From the NCBI RefSeq assembly GCF_018294505.1, contig NC_057795.1, forward strand, positions 520,939,512 to 521,003,511: a stretch of DNA of 64,000 bases, in the 5' to 3' direction. Source of the DNA: Triticum aestivum (Eukaryota > Streptophyta > Magnoliopsida > Poales > Poaceae). The position numbers and the translations under genes are program-made. Positions within the stretch are counted from its first letter, which is position 1; every line of letters starts with the position of its first letter. The notes beneath the pieces were generated by a model. It did no database searches. It saw only the letters and a list, made by a program, of their open reading frames with translations, and was not told where the DNA came from. This document shows positions 11,503-22,822 of the stretch, in pieces.

Positions 11503-11519
11503 GTAAATATGCCAGGGTT

Positions 11520-14390
11520 AGCTAATTGTTTGCCATATTAGTGCGGTTGATATATATGTCATGGTTTCTAAATATGCATGGCATGTTGGCCCATATTAGT
11601 GCTGTTGAGAGGGAGGAGGAGGGAGGAGTGCGTGGCTGTGGATCAGGTCTAGGGTTGGTGCAGTTCTGTCCAATGGGCTCCTCCCTTCAGCTTCAGGCAA
11701 GCCACGGGACGCGCGTCGCGTGATGAAAGGTTCACCCAACCTAAGATGACCCGCTGCAGACCCAGCCAATGCAAGCGTGAGATGAGCCCACTTGTCATTG
11801 GGCAGTAAAATGACTGTGATGTCAAAATTGAATTTGACTGCTGTGAAAATCCAATGGCTCAGGCGCGCTAGAAGGCAGATCGGACGGCCAACGTATGTGT
11901 ATGACATTAACTGATTCATTATGATTTTCAGGGGTATATGAACCACAAATGATGATATGCTTGGTTATTGGAACATGAAAGGAGTGCGACTCAACAGGAA
12001 GGTGTACCGTGGGGAGCCGCAACATGGCATGGCCTCACTAGCCAATTAGGTCGCCTCTCTCTTTGCCTATTGCTTCCTCTGGAACACTGATTTTGTTTGA
12101 CTTATGAAGGCACATTCATCCTACAAGTACAATCATGATTAAGAGTTAGAGCGTCCCCGCACATCAGTTTGCTTTCTTACATTGATTATTTTTTTATGCA
12201 TTATATCATTCACCTTATCACATAATAGTTTGGTAAAAAAAGAGTGAACTCACTCCTGAGTTTGCACTAATTATATATTTATGGCATCATTAATAATTTG
12301 CATTTGCATTTTCTGATGAATTCATCGAGTTCCTTTCTCAATATGCTTAGATGATTTTTTGTCAGAAATTTTTTGTGGCAACAGAAGTAATGGTTGATTC
12401 GTTTAGCCTTTGTTTCGGTTTCATATGTATATATTTCACTGGCCTAGCTATCAACGTTGTATGTCAGTATTTCATGCTTTTTTCTTTGGGATAATTATGC
12501 CTAGCTAAAAACAGAGAGGAGTCAAGTACATGCCTACTACTGCTCTTTTTGCTTCCTAAAGTGTTCCTTCAACTAATCCAGTAACCTGACATTGCTTTGT
12601 GTTTAACTAATATCATTCTTATCGCAGCGAGCAAATATTGTTCAGTTAGCCTCCTTATCATAGAAATGGTAACTGAATGCGTGTCCTCTTTTTATCACCT
12701 CTGAATTTAAGGAATATATTTGCTAATATATCAATGCTCATTGGTGCCATGACTGGTTCTTAAGTGCATGCTTGGAAGCTTAAATCTATCATTAAACTGT
12801 GAAATAGTGTTGTAAGAGACACTTCTATAAGCAAAGGTATGTGCCTGCATTTAGACCTTAATTATCCCTTGCTTAGTATTGTTTGGTTCGTGTTATTCAT
12901 GCTACAATGATTTTCTTCACTCTGTTAATCTTATAGTAACTAGACGACGCAGTACATGGCAGCAGTATACTTTTGGTGTAGGAATTAACAATGACATGCT
13001 TCATGTTCTGTGTGCCTTGACTCTGGCTCTATGCTTATTAATCAACTTAGCGAGCTTTAGGACTTCGAAAGTTGTCATTTTGAGGAGCATGATTTCCTAT
13101 GTTTTTGGTCAAGATGGCACACATGAAAAGTTTGTCAAGAATGTACCAAATCATATACGTATGTCTCTTTCCACTTCTGCATTTATGGCTGCAAATTGTA
13201 TTCTCAGATTCTAGACTGGGTGTATATAAACATATATTCTGCACACTGAATTCTTCTCTTTAATACATCACAGATAAAACAAATATTTCACTAGCAGTCC
13301 AGCAGGGGAGGACGTTGATGAATCCTGCATGAATTGTTTATTTTTATGCTTTAGTTGTTGATGTTCATAAAGTGATGACAGGTGGCTTCATTTATGTTTG
13401 TTTATACAAAACAAACACCACCAAGATCCGAATTAATCCGTGCATTCAAGCTATGAGTCAAAAATACATCACGTATTGGTTGAGTGTAATTGGAACAATG
13501 AAGCAGATTGCATGCTTGCTTGAGTTCACCTGCTTTTTGGTGGACTATATATCCAAGTATTTCTTACAAAGTATTTAAAAATAAAGGGGCAAAAGATGTT
13601 ATAATTCAGAACCAAACTTAGAATGACCCAAGGCTGTTATCATCAGAATTTGACAGTGTTGTGCCAAAAAATAACTCTGAGTAAACAAAGAACATTCTGG
13701 TTCCTTTCCGGCTTGCTATTCATGACTGATCTTTTAAATTAATTGTTGTTCTTTTACAAAATTGAGAGCTCTTTTTTGTAAGTGTACTTTATATGTTGGT
13801 GACTGGATTTTTAAATTAATTGTCGTTCTTTTACGAAATTGAGCATAAAGAAAAAGTAAAAATAAAAAATGTTTAGCTAAATAGGCAAAGCTGCTGAAGT
13901 TTACTTGCTGTAGACCTTTGATGGGCCATGCTTTTTGCTGCTTTCTGCATTCCTGGACTATAGGAACCTTGTGGAGGTGCTCCTCTATTTTCCTGTTGCT
14001 TTCTCTGTCACTCGCATTTAAATTTGCCACTATACTGGTTTTCAAACATGACATGTATAGATCCAAGGATGAAGAGAAGAAGAAGAGTTGGGATTGTGTA
14101 TTTGCAATTGTGCATGCTATACGTGTCTGCATTTAATTTTTTTTCTTGGAACTATTGGCATGTAGAGGAGGCTGCGCTTTATTTGCTGGTGTGTTAGGCA
14201 CATAAGAAACTGGTTTTGCCTTTTTCACAAACCAAGTTAGGGCTAGCTTCTGATGTGTATGGTCCCAGCTCCATTTTTATTGTCAAAAAAAATTAAGTAC
14301 AATGTTAAATGTGTTGGTTCACATGCCAATTCTTCATGTTCTTTAGGCCTTGATCTTACTATCCTATCTGAATATTCCTTTTATTGGCAA
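11520..14390. other. Helitron H interior without recognised genes
   Basis: AT-rich, intron-like sequence with only short ORFs. Three ORFs of about 105-135 codons (12,879-13,214 +; 13,734-14,132 -; 14,253-14,570 +) were examined. Only the last has family resemblance, through the phosphofructokinase exon at 14,397. The rest may be introns of captured genes. Confidence 0.4.
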
Positions 14391-14396
14391 TCACAG

Positions 14397-14850
14397 GTTT
14401 ATATGATTGGCAGGGATGGAACAATGAGAGGAGCAGTGGCGATATTCAAAGATTTTAAACAGTGTGGTTTGATGATATCCATTACAGGGATCTCAAAAAA
14501 CTTGGACAACGACATCAACATCATAGACAAGGCTTTTGGGTTTCAAACTGCAGTGGAGAATGCTCAGTAGGCAATCGATGTGACACATGTGGGGTTGTGA
14601 ATATTGTGGATGGCATTGGTCTTGTCAAACTTATGGGAAGGAGCACGGGCCGCATTACTCTTCATGCCACCCTGAGCAACCTGAGATGTTGACTGATGTT
14701 TGAATCCTGAGATCGATTTCCATGTTGAAGGGAAGGGGCATGCTGTCGTAGTTGTTGCTCAAGGCGCTGGTCAGGAGTTGATTCCCCAGATTGATGACCA
14801 GAAGCGAGAGCAGGATGAGTCTAGCAACATGTTGTTCCTTAGCGTTGGCC
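14397..14850 (+). pseudogene. Captured ATP-dependent 6-phosphofructokinase (plant PFK) fragment
   Basis: An acceptor (GCAATCACAG, AG at 14,395-14,396) leads into VYMIGRDGTMRGAVAIF, then GISKNLDNDINIIDKAFGF and QTAVENAQ. These are PFK nucleotide- and substrate-loop motifs (family GGDGT, PKT.DNDI.. .D.. FGF.TAVE). GIGLVKLMGRSTG and GHAVVVVAQGAGQELIP follow. GGDGT is changed to GRDGT and PKT to SKN. Damage: an in-frame TAG at 14,568-14,570, a frameshift near 14,592, stops near 14,690-14,710, and loss of about 14 codons between EGKG and GHAVVV. Upstream catalytic exons are missing. It is clearly a pseudogene fragment with retained splice context. Confidence 0.85.
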
Positions 14851-15340
14851 TTCCTTCTATAAAGTTTACATGCAATTCACCTGCATGGTTAAAAAAGCTA
14901 CTATACTAATTTAAATGTTCTGTTTCTTTGAAGATTACTCATTTCTCTTACCGTTGTTGTATCGAAACAATTGTATTTTGGCCGCTTGCGCTCATTTTAT
15001 AGGAGATTGAGATGTGGGACAAGCTACTACCAAATATTTGGTTCCCATCAAATCGTTTATTTGCCAATAAAGTAAAGGTTCCTTTTTGTAAACACATGAA
15101 AGGACAACACTGCATAAGGGAGTTTCCCCTTTGGAAAGGTTATTGTTTGCTAATGTGATTAAACGTAGGAAATTTATATACCTATCATATGACAGTTTCT
15201 CAAGCTAAAGTCTTATGTGACATGTAATATCTGGACTCTGTTAGTGGTAATAATTTTTCACATTGTAAAAGGCCATGTTGCACAAGGTAGGTGTTTTGGG
15301 TTTTAATTCAGGGATGTGACACCAATTATGGGTTTGAACT

Positions 15341-15504
15341 CCAAATGTGTTTGAACATAATTAAGTAAAGGAAGATATCACGGCACATCTTCGTGGTAAA
15401 GTTGTATGTCATATACCTTGCGCCAAATGTGTTTGAACATAATTAAGTAAAGGAAGATATCACAGCACATCTTCGTGGTAAAGTTGTATGTCATATACCT
15501 TGCG
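15341..15504. repeat. 82-bp tandem duplication
   Basis: CCAAATGTGTTTGAACATAA... to ...ATATACCTTGCG occurs twice in direct tandem (15,341-15,422; 15,423-15,504) with one visible difference (CACGGCAC/CACAGCAC). This marks a recent local duplication within Helitron H. Confidence 0.9.
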
Positions 15505-16019
15505 CCATTTGGCTCTATGCATGCTACCTTGGTTGCTCAAAGCTACTTCTACTAGCAAAGTCAAATATTTTCAAAACACTTTGGGCTTGACATGGTCTTT
15601 GCGCTTGCTCAAACATAAAGATATTGAAAAAATGCAAATATTTTTAACGAGCCCGTGGTATCAAAATGGACCCCGCGCCATTTGGCTCAGAGATAAATTA
15701 AAATATGTGTACATCTCATTATAGACAATAGTCCTCATTCCTTTTTTTATTAAAGGGGGTAAATTTGGTCATCATATGTCCTTGCCCACAACTGAACCAA
15801 CTAAAACATGAATTTCGTTTTCAACGCGCAAATGGATTCAACAGATCTGTGTGTCATTTGTCCTTGCAAAATGTTAACTTTTTTTATCGACAACATGATT
15901 TTAGCGGGTCTCTGCTGGATGGAAAGTAAATCCATGCATGTAGACAAATCCGAAATCAAAAGAGGTAAGAAATCGCACCGGTCAGCGGCTGAGGAAACGC
16001 CTCTGTTACCCAGATGAGG

Positions 16020-16137
16020 AACCGAGAAAGAAAAGAAGGGGATTAATAGTCTCCGCTGGATCCGCCCCCTGCCGCTTGAACCGAGAAAGAAAGGAAGGGG
16101 ATAGACAGTCTCTGCTGGATCCGCCCCCTGCCGCTTC
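16020..16137. repeat. 59-bp tandem duplication
   Basis: AACCGAGAAAGAAA...GATCCGCCCCCTGCCGCTT occurs twice (16,020-16,078; 16,079-16,137) with a few mismatches, inside Helitron H. Confidence 0.85.
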
Positions 16138-16595
16138 ATATTTAGCTCCTCACGGGCCACAGACATCGCTCTACGTGGGCTAGGCTAAATAACATATGGG
16201 CTATCCTAATACCTCCTGATCCCTATATCTCCATATATGCTCAACAAAGACATGTTTTTTTCTTAGGTTTCTTATATTTTTTCCTTTTTTGCAGGAAAAA
16301 GATGCAGGGTCAGGTTTCTCATCATGATAGCCATGTTTTCAAACTAGGCCTGTTCATATCACACAAATATTTTCTTTTTCCAAACCCATTGCTAAAAAAT
16401 ACAACCATGCCAACTTTGCTCTCTCATCATAGTGGCCATATTTTCAAACTAAACATATTCATATCCTGCAAAGTTTCCCTTTCCCAGACTATTATTTAAC
16501 AACGTAATAAACATGTTTAAAAAATAGCATGATTTAGTTGAAGGTTCTTGCAGCATGAAACTATTTTCATCGACAACATGTCTTCAGCAGGTCTC

Positions 16596-16624
16596 TGCGC
16601 CATTTGGCGCAATGGGTCAACTAG
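16596..16624 (+). other. Helitron 3' terminus: hairpin plus CTAG
   Basis: TGCGCC-ATTT-GGCGCA forms a perfect 6-bp stem with a 4-base loop. Nine bases later comes CTAG, followed by the host T of B's LTR. This matches the hairpin-then-CTRR Helitron end. Confidence 0.85.
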
Positions 16625-16660
16625 TACTTCATAAATTATAGATACGTTGGAGACGTATCA
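16625..16660 (-). repeat. B: 3' LTR remnant, part 2 (36 bp)
   Basis: TACTTCATAAATTATAGATACGTTGGAGACGTATCA is the tail missing from 9,058-9,753. It is nearly identical to 22,308-22,343 and to the C LTR end (36,962-36,997). On the - strand it is the TGATACGTCTCC start of the LTR. Confidence 0.9.
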
Positions 16661-18879
16661 GCATCCCCAAGGTTAATTCCTGCTTGTCCTCGAGTAGGTA
16701 AATGATAAAAGAAATAATTTATGAAGTGTGAATGCTAGCAAGTGCTTAAGTTTGATCAATGATAGTTTTAATCACTTTTTCTAGCATCATTATATATCAT
16801 AACAGTAGCACAACTCATAAAACTTCTCATGATCAAGTAACAAGCTATTCAAGATCATAAACTTTCTTGAAAGCTAACAAACCATGCTCTTGGTCATCAA
16901 ACAATTGCAATTCATCTTATTTTCAGGAAGGGTCTATGTAAGTGCTTTGATTCAGCATACTCCACATGTTCAAAGTTTTAACCAGACACAGAGAAAGATA
17001 GGGACTTATAGTATCACCTCCCAACCTTTTACCTCAAGGGTAATGTCAACAATAATAATTTATGAAAATCTAGATCCAAGTGGATATATATATCTGGATC
17101 ACTCCAACACAAAGTGCTTGCCAAAGGAAAAAGTGTAAAAAGGAAAGGTGATGATCACCATGACTCTTGTATAAGGCTAGAAGATAAAAGTAAAAGATAG
17201 GCCCTTTGCAGAGGGAAGCAGAGGTTGTCATGCGCTTTTATGGTTGGATGCACAAAATCTTAATGTGAAAGAACGTCACTTTATATTGTCGCTTGTGATA
17301 AAGTCCTTTTATTATGCAGTCTGTCGCTTTTATTTCTTCCCTATCACAAGTTCGTATAAAGCTTATCTTCTTCGCACTAATAGATCACACATATTTAGAG
17401 AGAAATTTTTATCGCATGCATCGACGACAACTTACTTGAAGGATCTTACTCAATCCATAGGTAGGTATGGTGGACTCTCATGGCAAAACTGGGTTAAGGA
17501 ATGTTTGGAAGCATAAGTAGTATCTCTACTTGGTGCAAAGAATTTGGCTATCATGAGATGGAAAGGCAAGCTCAACATGTTGGATGATCCAAGACAATAT
17601 AACGTTTCAGATATAAGAAAACATAACCCATTAAGTTGTCTTCCTTGTCCAACATCAACCTTGTAGCATGTCATATTTTAATGAGTGCTCACAATTACAA
17701 ATGATGTCCAATATAGTATATTTATATGTGAAGTCTCTCTTCCTTTAATATTCTTTCATGAATTGTTCAAGTGACCAATTTTGCGTTTGCTAACTTTGAA
17801 TAAGTTTACTACCTATACTTATTATGTGTGAAGTCATTACTCCCCATGTTATAAGCATATGAAACATACATATAAATTCAGATTTATGATATTCAATTCA
17901 TTCAACCATTTACTCATAGGATATACGTGAAGCACGTGAGAAAATGACAAACTACTCCAAAAGATATAAGTGAAGAACACTGAGTAGTCCAATAATTAAT
18001 TAGACATGGGAGGATTCTTTTTCTTTCAAGATTTCAGATCCAAAGATTTTATTCAAACAACAAGTAAAATTGAAAATAAGCTCCAAGCAAAACACATATC
18101 ATGTGACGAATAAAAATATAGCTCCGAGTAAGGTATATCGATAGTTTTGAAGACGAAAGAGGGGATGTATTCCGGGGCATCCCCAAGCTTAGGCGCTTGA
18201 GTATTCTTAGAATATTACCTTGGGGTGCCTTGGGAATCCCCAAGCTTAGGGTCTTTCCACTCCTTATTCTCCTCATATCGATATCTCACTCAAAACTTGA
18301 AAACTTCAATCACACAAAACTTAACGGAACCTTGTGAGATGGGTTAGTATGATAAAGAGTAAATCATTCACTTTGGTACTGTCAAAGACAAGATTCATAA
18401 TTGTTCTCACACAATGCCTACTGTACCATATCATTTCTACAATTTATATTTAGCAATATAAGCTATAGGAACTAGAAAACAAGCAAAATATGCATTGAAA
18501 ACAGAATCTGCAAGAAACAGAACAGTCTGTAATGATCTGAACAACAACCGTACTTTTGCTACTCCAAAAATTCTGAAATAAATTGGTGGACGTGAGGAAT
18601 TTGTCTATTAATCTTCTTCAAAAAGAATCAATTCAAAATCACTCTTCTGTAAAAAATGACAGCTAATCTCGTGAGCGCAATGTTTCTGGTTTTTACAGCA
18701 AGATCACATTAACTTTCACCCAAGTCTTCCCAAAGGTCTTACTTGGCACTTTATTGAAACAAAAGATATAAAACATGATTACTACAGTAGCTTAATCATG
18801 TGAACACACAAAAACAGTAAGGGTAAATATTGGGTTGTCTCCCAAAAAGCGCTTTTCTTTAATGCTTTTTAGCTAGGCA

Positions 18880-19459
18880 TGATGATTTCAATGATGCTCA
18901 CATAAAAGATAAGAATTGAAACATAAAGAGAACGTCATGAAGAATATGACTAGCACATTTAAATCTAACCCACTTCCTATGCCTAGGTATTTTGTGAGCA
19001 CACAATTTATAGGAACAGGAATCAACTAGCATAGGGAGGCAAAACAAGTATAACTTCAAAACTTTAAGCACATAGATAGGAAACTTGATATTATTGCAAC
19101 TCCTACAAGCATGTATTCCTCCCTCATAATAATTTTCAGTAGCATCATGAATGAGTTAAATAATATAACCATCACATAAAGCATTTTTTTCATGATCTAC
19201 AAGCATATAAATTTTTCTACTCTCCACATAAGCAAAATTCTTCTCATTCGGAATAGTGGGAGCAAACTCAACAAAAATAACTGTCATGTGAGGCATAATC
19301 CAATTGAAAATTAAAATTATGATGACAAGTTTCATGGTTAACATTATTCTTTATAGCATACATGTCATCACAATAATCATCATAGATATCAACTTTGTTC
19401 TCATAATCAATTGGAACCTCTTCCGAAATAGTGGAATCATTACTAATCAAAGTTGACAC
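18880..19459 (-). pseudogene. Decayed copy of the Athila-like element ORF (unknown protein)
   Basis: Broken readings on the - strand share DHEKNALCDGYI, FAYVES and DIYDDYCDDM with the longer ORF of C (39,979-40,789). Frameshifts separate the pieces. The product is not recognised and has no retroviral motif. Conservation between B and C suggests it was once a real coding region of this non-autonomous family. Confidence 0.45.
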
Positions 19460-19578
19460 TGTTCCAAATCCACTTCCATAAATATCACACTAATATTCAA
19501 CACCCTCCAAAATAGTGGGATCACTAATTCCTAAAGTTGACACTCTTCCAAACCCACTTTAGATGATAGTATTATTCA

Positions 19579-19779
19579 TACTCCGAAATATATAAATGAA
19601 GTTCATGGAGCATTCTACAATTAACATAGACTAACCAATATCCAAGCTCAAAATATATAAGTGAAGCACATGAAGCATTCTGTAAAACCATACTCAAAAG
19701 ATTTAAGTGAAGCACAAAGAGCATTCTATAAGGTCATACTCAAAAGATATAATTGAAGAAAATGAAGCATTCTATAAAT
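19579..19779. repeat. Four diverged ~45-bp tandem repeats
   Basis: Units of the form ACTCAAAAGATATAAGTGAAGCACA.GAGCATTCTATAA follow one another in B's internal region. Related words recur at 17,940-18,000 and in C near 38,285-38,365. Confidence 0.7.
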
Positions 19780-20790
19780 TGATGAAGGGCTATCTCATAC
19801 TAGCATGGTTCTTAAAGAAAAACACAAAGGACACAAATCATGTGAACAAAACAAAAACCAAGGTATACCGATATTTGTTGAAGAAGAAAGATGGGATGCC
19901 AACTGGGGCATCCCCAAGCTTAGATGCTTGAGTATCCTTGAAATATTTTCTTGGGGTGCCTTGGGCATCCCCAAGCTTGAACTCTTGCCTCTCTTTATTC
20001 TTCTCACATTGATAACTCCTCGTTCTTTGAACACTTCATCCACACAAAACTTAACAAAAACTTTGTTAGATCCGTTAGTACAATAAAGCAAATCACTACC
20101 TTTAGATACTGTTGCAAACTCATTACATATTCATATTAGCACTTTATGTATTGTATTCCAACTTCACCATGGTTCATACCCCCCGATACTACCCATAGAT
20201 TCATCAAAATATGCAAACAACACATAGAAAACAGAATCTGTCAAAAACAGGACAGTCTGTAGTAATCTGGAAATTGAGTATACTTCTGTAACTCGAAGAA
20301 TTCAAAAAAAATGACAATTTAAAAAAATTGTACAGAATTAATGTGCAAAAAGTTTCAGACCCATTTGACTTTCCAGTAAAAAATGTAAATGCACGCGCTA
20401 CAGCCAAAGTTTCTGTTTTTGTACTACACATAGTAAACAAGCAATCTAATCATCCAACCAAAACTTGGCACATTATGTTTATAATACAATGGATATATAC
20501 AAGGGGATAATTATTTTCAGAGAAACTTCCATCAAATGTTTACATTGTTTCCATGAGCATGAACACAATTGTTCAAGGTCGACCCTCACTTCTCCAATGC
20601 TTAACCTTCCAATCACTTCTCTTTTTGAAAACCTTTTTAGGCATATGAGGCAAGTGAATCTTATTGTATTTTCATTTTTTTAATTTTTTTGTATGTTTCA
20701 CCCAGAACTAAGCAAAACAAAAAGGAAAACAAAATCTACTTAGTGAAGAAAGCAAACAAGCATACACGAAAATATCAACCCCACGCTATT

Positions 20791-20810
20791 GCTCCCTGCC
20801 AACGGCGCCA
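20791..20810 (-). other. Primer-binding site of B
   Basis: The reverse strand reads TGGCGCCGTTGGCAGGGAGC ten bases inside the 5' LTR. It resembles the Asp-tRNA-type PBS of Athila elements (TGGCGCCGTTGCCGGGGA). This fixes the - orientation of B. Confidence 0.75.
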
Positions 20811-20820
20811 AAAAAGAGCT

Positions 20821-22343
20821 TGATAATCCCCAAGTGCAGGGAATCATCGTAGCAATTTTCCAAAGGTGGAAGTGATAAGTATGGAGTGTCGAACCCACAA
20901 GGAGCTAAAGGCAAGATCAATATTCTCTCAAGTCCTATGCCACTGATACGACTCTACGTACACCAAACGTTTGCTTCCAACTAGACACGAGAAATAAAAC
21001 TAAGTTGTGGGTATGAAGAGGATAACTATGCATGATATCGGAGAGCTAAAATATAAAAGTAGGTGATGTTATCATAAAGTTAGAATATATGACTAAATAT
21101 TAAAAAATAGCGAGTGTGGAATAATGATGGGTCAGTGTGCGGAATTATCCTAGGAAATTGTTAACAAGAAAGGTAATCATTATAGCAATTTTATATGAGG
21201 GAGAGGCATAAGCTAACATACTGTCTCTTCTTGGATCATATGCACTTATGATTGGAACTCTAGCAAGCATCCGCAACTACTAAAGATCATTAAGGTAAAA
21301 CCCAACCATAGCATTAACATATCAAGTCCCCTTTATCCCATACGCAACAACCCCCTTACTCGGGTTTATGCTTCTGTCACTCAAGCAACCCACTATAAGC
21401 TAATCATGAACGTATTGTAACATCCTACAGCGGGAATCCCTCACGCTTGCGCGAGACAGAGGGCACAATAGGACAACACCAAAATAAAACATACAACTCA
21501 CCAATCTAGATCATCAATCAACCCAAAGACAAAGGATATCTACTCAAAACATAATAGGATTTCAACACATCATTGGATCATAATATGTGGCATAAACCAC
21601 CATGTTCAAGTAGGGATTACAGCGGGGTGCGGGAGAGTGGACCGCATAAAAGAGATGAGGATGGTGGTGATGATGGTGATGTTGATGAAGACGATCACCG
21701 CGGCGATGATTCCCCTCCCGATGGCACTCCGGCGCCACCGAGAGAGATGAGGAGATGTTCTCCCCCTTGTGCTTCCTCCTCCATGGCCTCTCCCCTGGAT
21801 GGGGAGAGGTTCTCCCTCTGGGTCTTGGCCTTCATGGCGATGATGGGCCCTCCGGGATCCTCCTCCATGGCCTCCGGTGATGATGGCCCCCTCCGGCAGG
21901 GTGCCAGAGAGAGCCTAGATTGATTTCTCATGGCTATAGAGGCTTGCGGCAGCGGAACTTCTGATCTAGGTTATTTTCTAGAGGTTTGGGCATTTATAGG
22001 AGAGGCTGACGTCGAGAACAAGTCAGGGGGCCCCACGGGAAGTCCACGAGGCATAGGGGGTGCCGTAGGGGGTGGGCGCGCCCTCCACCCTCGTGGGGGC
22101 CATGGGACTCCCCTCTAGTAACTCTTTGTTCCATTATTTTTTATATTTTCCAGAAAAATTCTTTGTTGATTTTCAGCGCATTCCTAGAACTTTTATTTCT
22201 ACACAAAAACAACACCACAATAGTTCTGCTGAAAACATCGTCAGTCCGGGTTAGTTCTAATCAAATCATACCAAAATCATATAAAACTATTGTAAACATG
22301 GCATGAATACTTCATAAATTATAGATACGTTGGAGACATATCA
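20821..22343 (-). repeat. B: intact 5' LTR (1,523 bp)
   Basis: On the + strand it runs from TGATAATCCCCAAGTGCAGG to GGAGACATATCA; the TG..CA ends are present on both strands. It directly abuts the GTCAC target duplication at 22,344. It shares internal blocks with 31,833-33,205 (AGCAAGCATCCGCAACTAC). Confidence 0.85.
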
Positions 22344-22822
22344 GTCACGGGGATGCCGGAACACGTTAACGAGAAAGACGAATAAAACCGGTAACAGGAG
22401 CAACGGTATAGTGAGCATGGTGATGACTCAGGAGGATACTGATGCCCACTAGGTTTTGAAAAGTATCATGAAGCAAAGGGAACATCACATGATAACCAAA
22501 GGTTCACTCGCATATCATTCGTGTAATCATACAGACCCATATGGATGTCCACGGTTCCACTATCGGTCATTGGACGAAGGGGTTTCATTCATGCCTATGA
22601 TTTACCGAACATATGGGGTCACAAGCTTAAGGTAATCACGATCTTCTAAGTGTTAGTGTGACAGGAGTGATGATAATGTATTTTTTTAATTGTTTCATTA
22701 ATATCTAGAATTGTTCCGAGGGGTCCCGGAAGCGTTCGGTGTCATCGGAAGGGTTTCGGTGAATATCGGGTAATACCTGGTATTATCGATTAATATATAT
22801 AGGTGGAAAATATTTCCGGGGA
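22344..22822 (+). repeat. D: segment 2 of the 5' LTR
   Basis: Aligns with 26,426-26,903 of D's 3' LTR (GGGGATGCCGGAA, ACCGGTAACAG, GGGTTTCGGTGAAT). Similarity stops abruptly at GGTGGAAAATATTTCCGGGGA. The rest of the LTR, the PBS, gag and protease are deleted. Confidence 0.8.

Larger units (their letters stand above)
9754..16624 (+). mobile_element. H: Helitron carrying host gene fragments
   Basis: This 6.87-kb insert splits B's LTR between GGCATGAA and TACTTCATAA. The intact LTR reads GGCATGAATACTTCATAA, so insertion was between A and T without target duplication. The 3' end is typical: a 6-bp-stem hairpin (16,596-16,611), nine bases, then CTAG|T. The 5' end reads TTTAAAAC rather than the canonical TC, possibly after a C-to-T change. 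It contains exon pieces of GAPDH (10,997-11,502) and phosphofructokinase (14,397-14,850), with introns retained. No Rep/helicase ORF is visible, so it is non-autonomous. Confidence 0.75.
18050..20510. repeat. Two diverged direct blocks in B's internal region
   Basis: Block a (18,050-18,780) and block b (19,800-20,510) share a frame: GGGGCATCCCCAAGCTTAG, about 35 bases, CTTGGGGTGCCTTGGG, a second CATCCCCAAGCTT, CACACAAAACTTAA, and AACAGNACAGTCTGTA. Block a pairs best with C 39,200-39,900 and block b with C 38,520-39,170, so the duplication predates both elements. Confidence 0.7.
16661..20820 (-). other. Internal region of B, without gag-pol
   Basis: Begins GCATCCCCAAGGTTAATTCCTG next to the LTR, as in C (36,998). 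It holds two copies of a GCATCCCCAAGCTTAG-containing block (about 18,050-18,780 and 19,800-20,510), a decayed ORF between them, and a PBS at the far end. I see no zinc finger, protease, RT or integrase motif on either strand. Confidence 0.65.
9058..22343 (-). mobile_element. B: Athila-like (Sabrina/WHAM-type) Gypsy element, non-coding, split by Helitron H
   Basis: In - orientation: complete 5' LTR 22,343-20,821, Asp-tRNA-type PBS 20,810-20,791, internal region 20,820-16,661, and 3' LTR remnant 16,660-16,625 plus 9,753-9,058. GTCAC flanks the whole block (9,053-9,057 and 22,344-22,348). D's other LTR has this 5-mer once (GTCAT), so it is a target duplication. The internal region has no recognisable gag-pol, so the element is non-autonomous. 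The 3' LTR lacks its outer 760 bp. Confidence 0.8.

Noticed and set aside
14253..14850. A working phosphofructokinase gene
   Set aside because: Only internal exons are present, with stops, a frameshift and a 14-codon loss. It lies in a Helitron.
17940..19779. CRISPR-like array from regularly spaced repeats
   Set aside because: Repeats are diverged, tandem and without unique equal spacers, in a plant retrotransposon. No cas-like genes.
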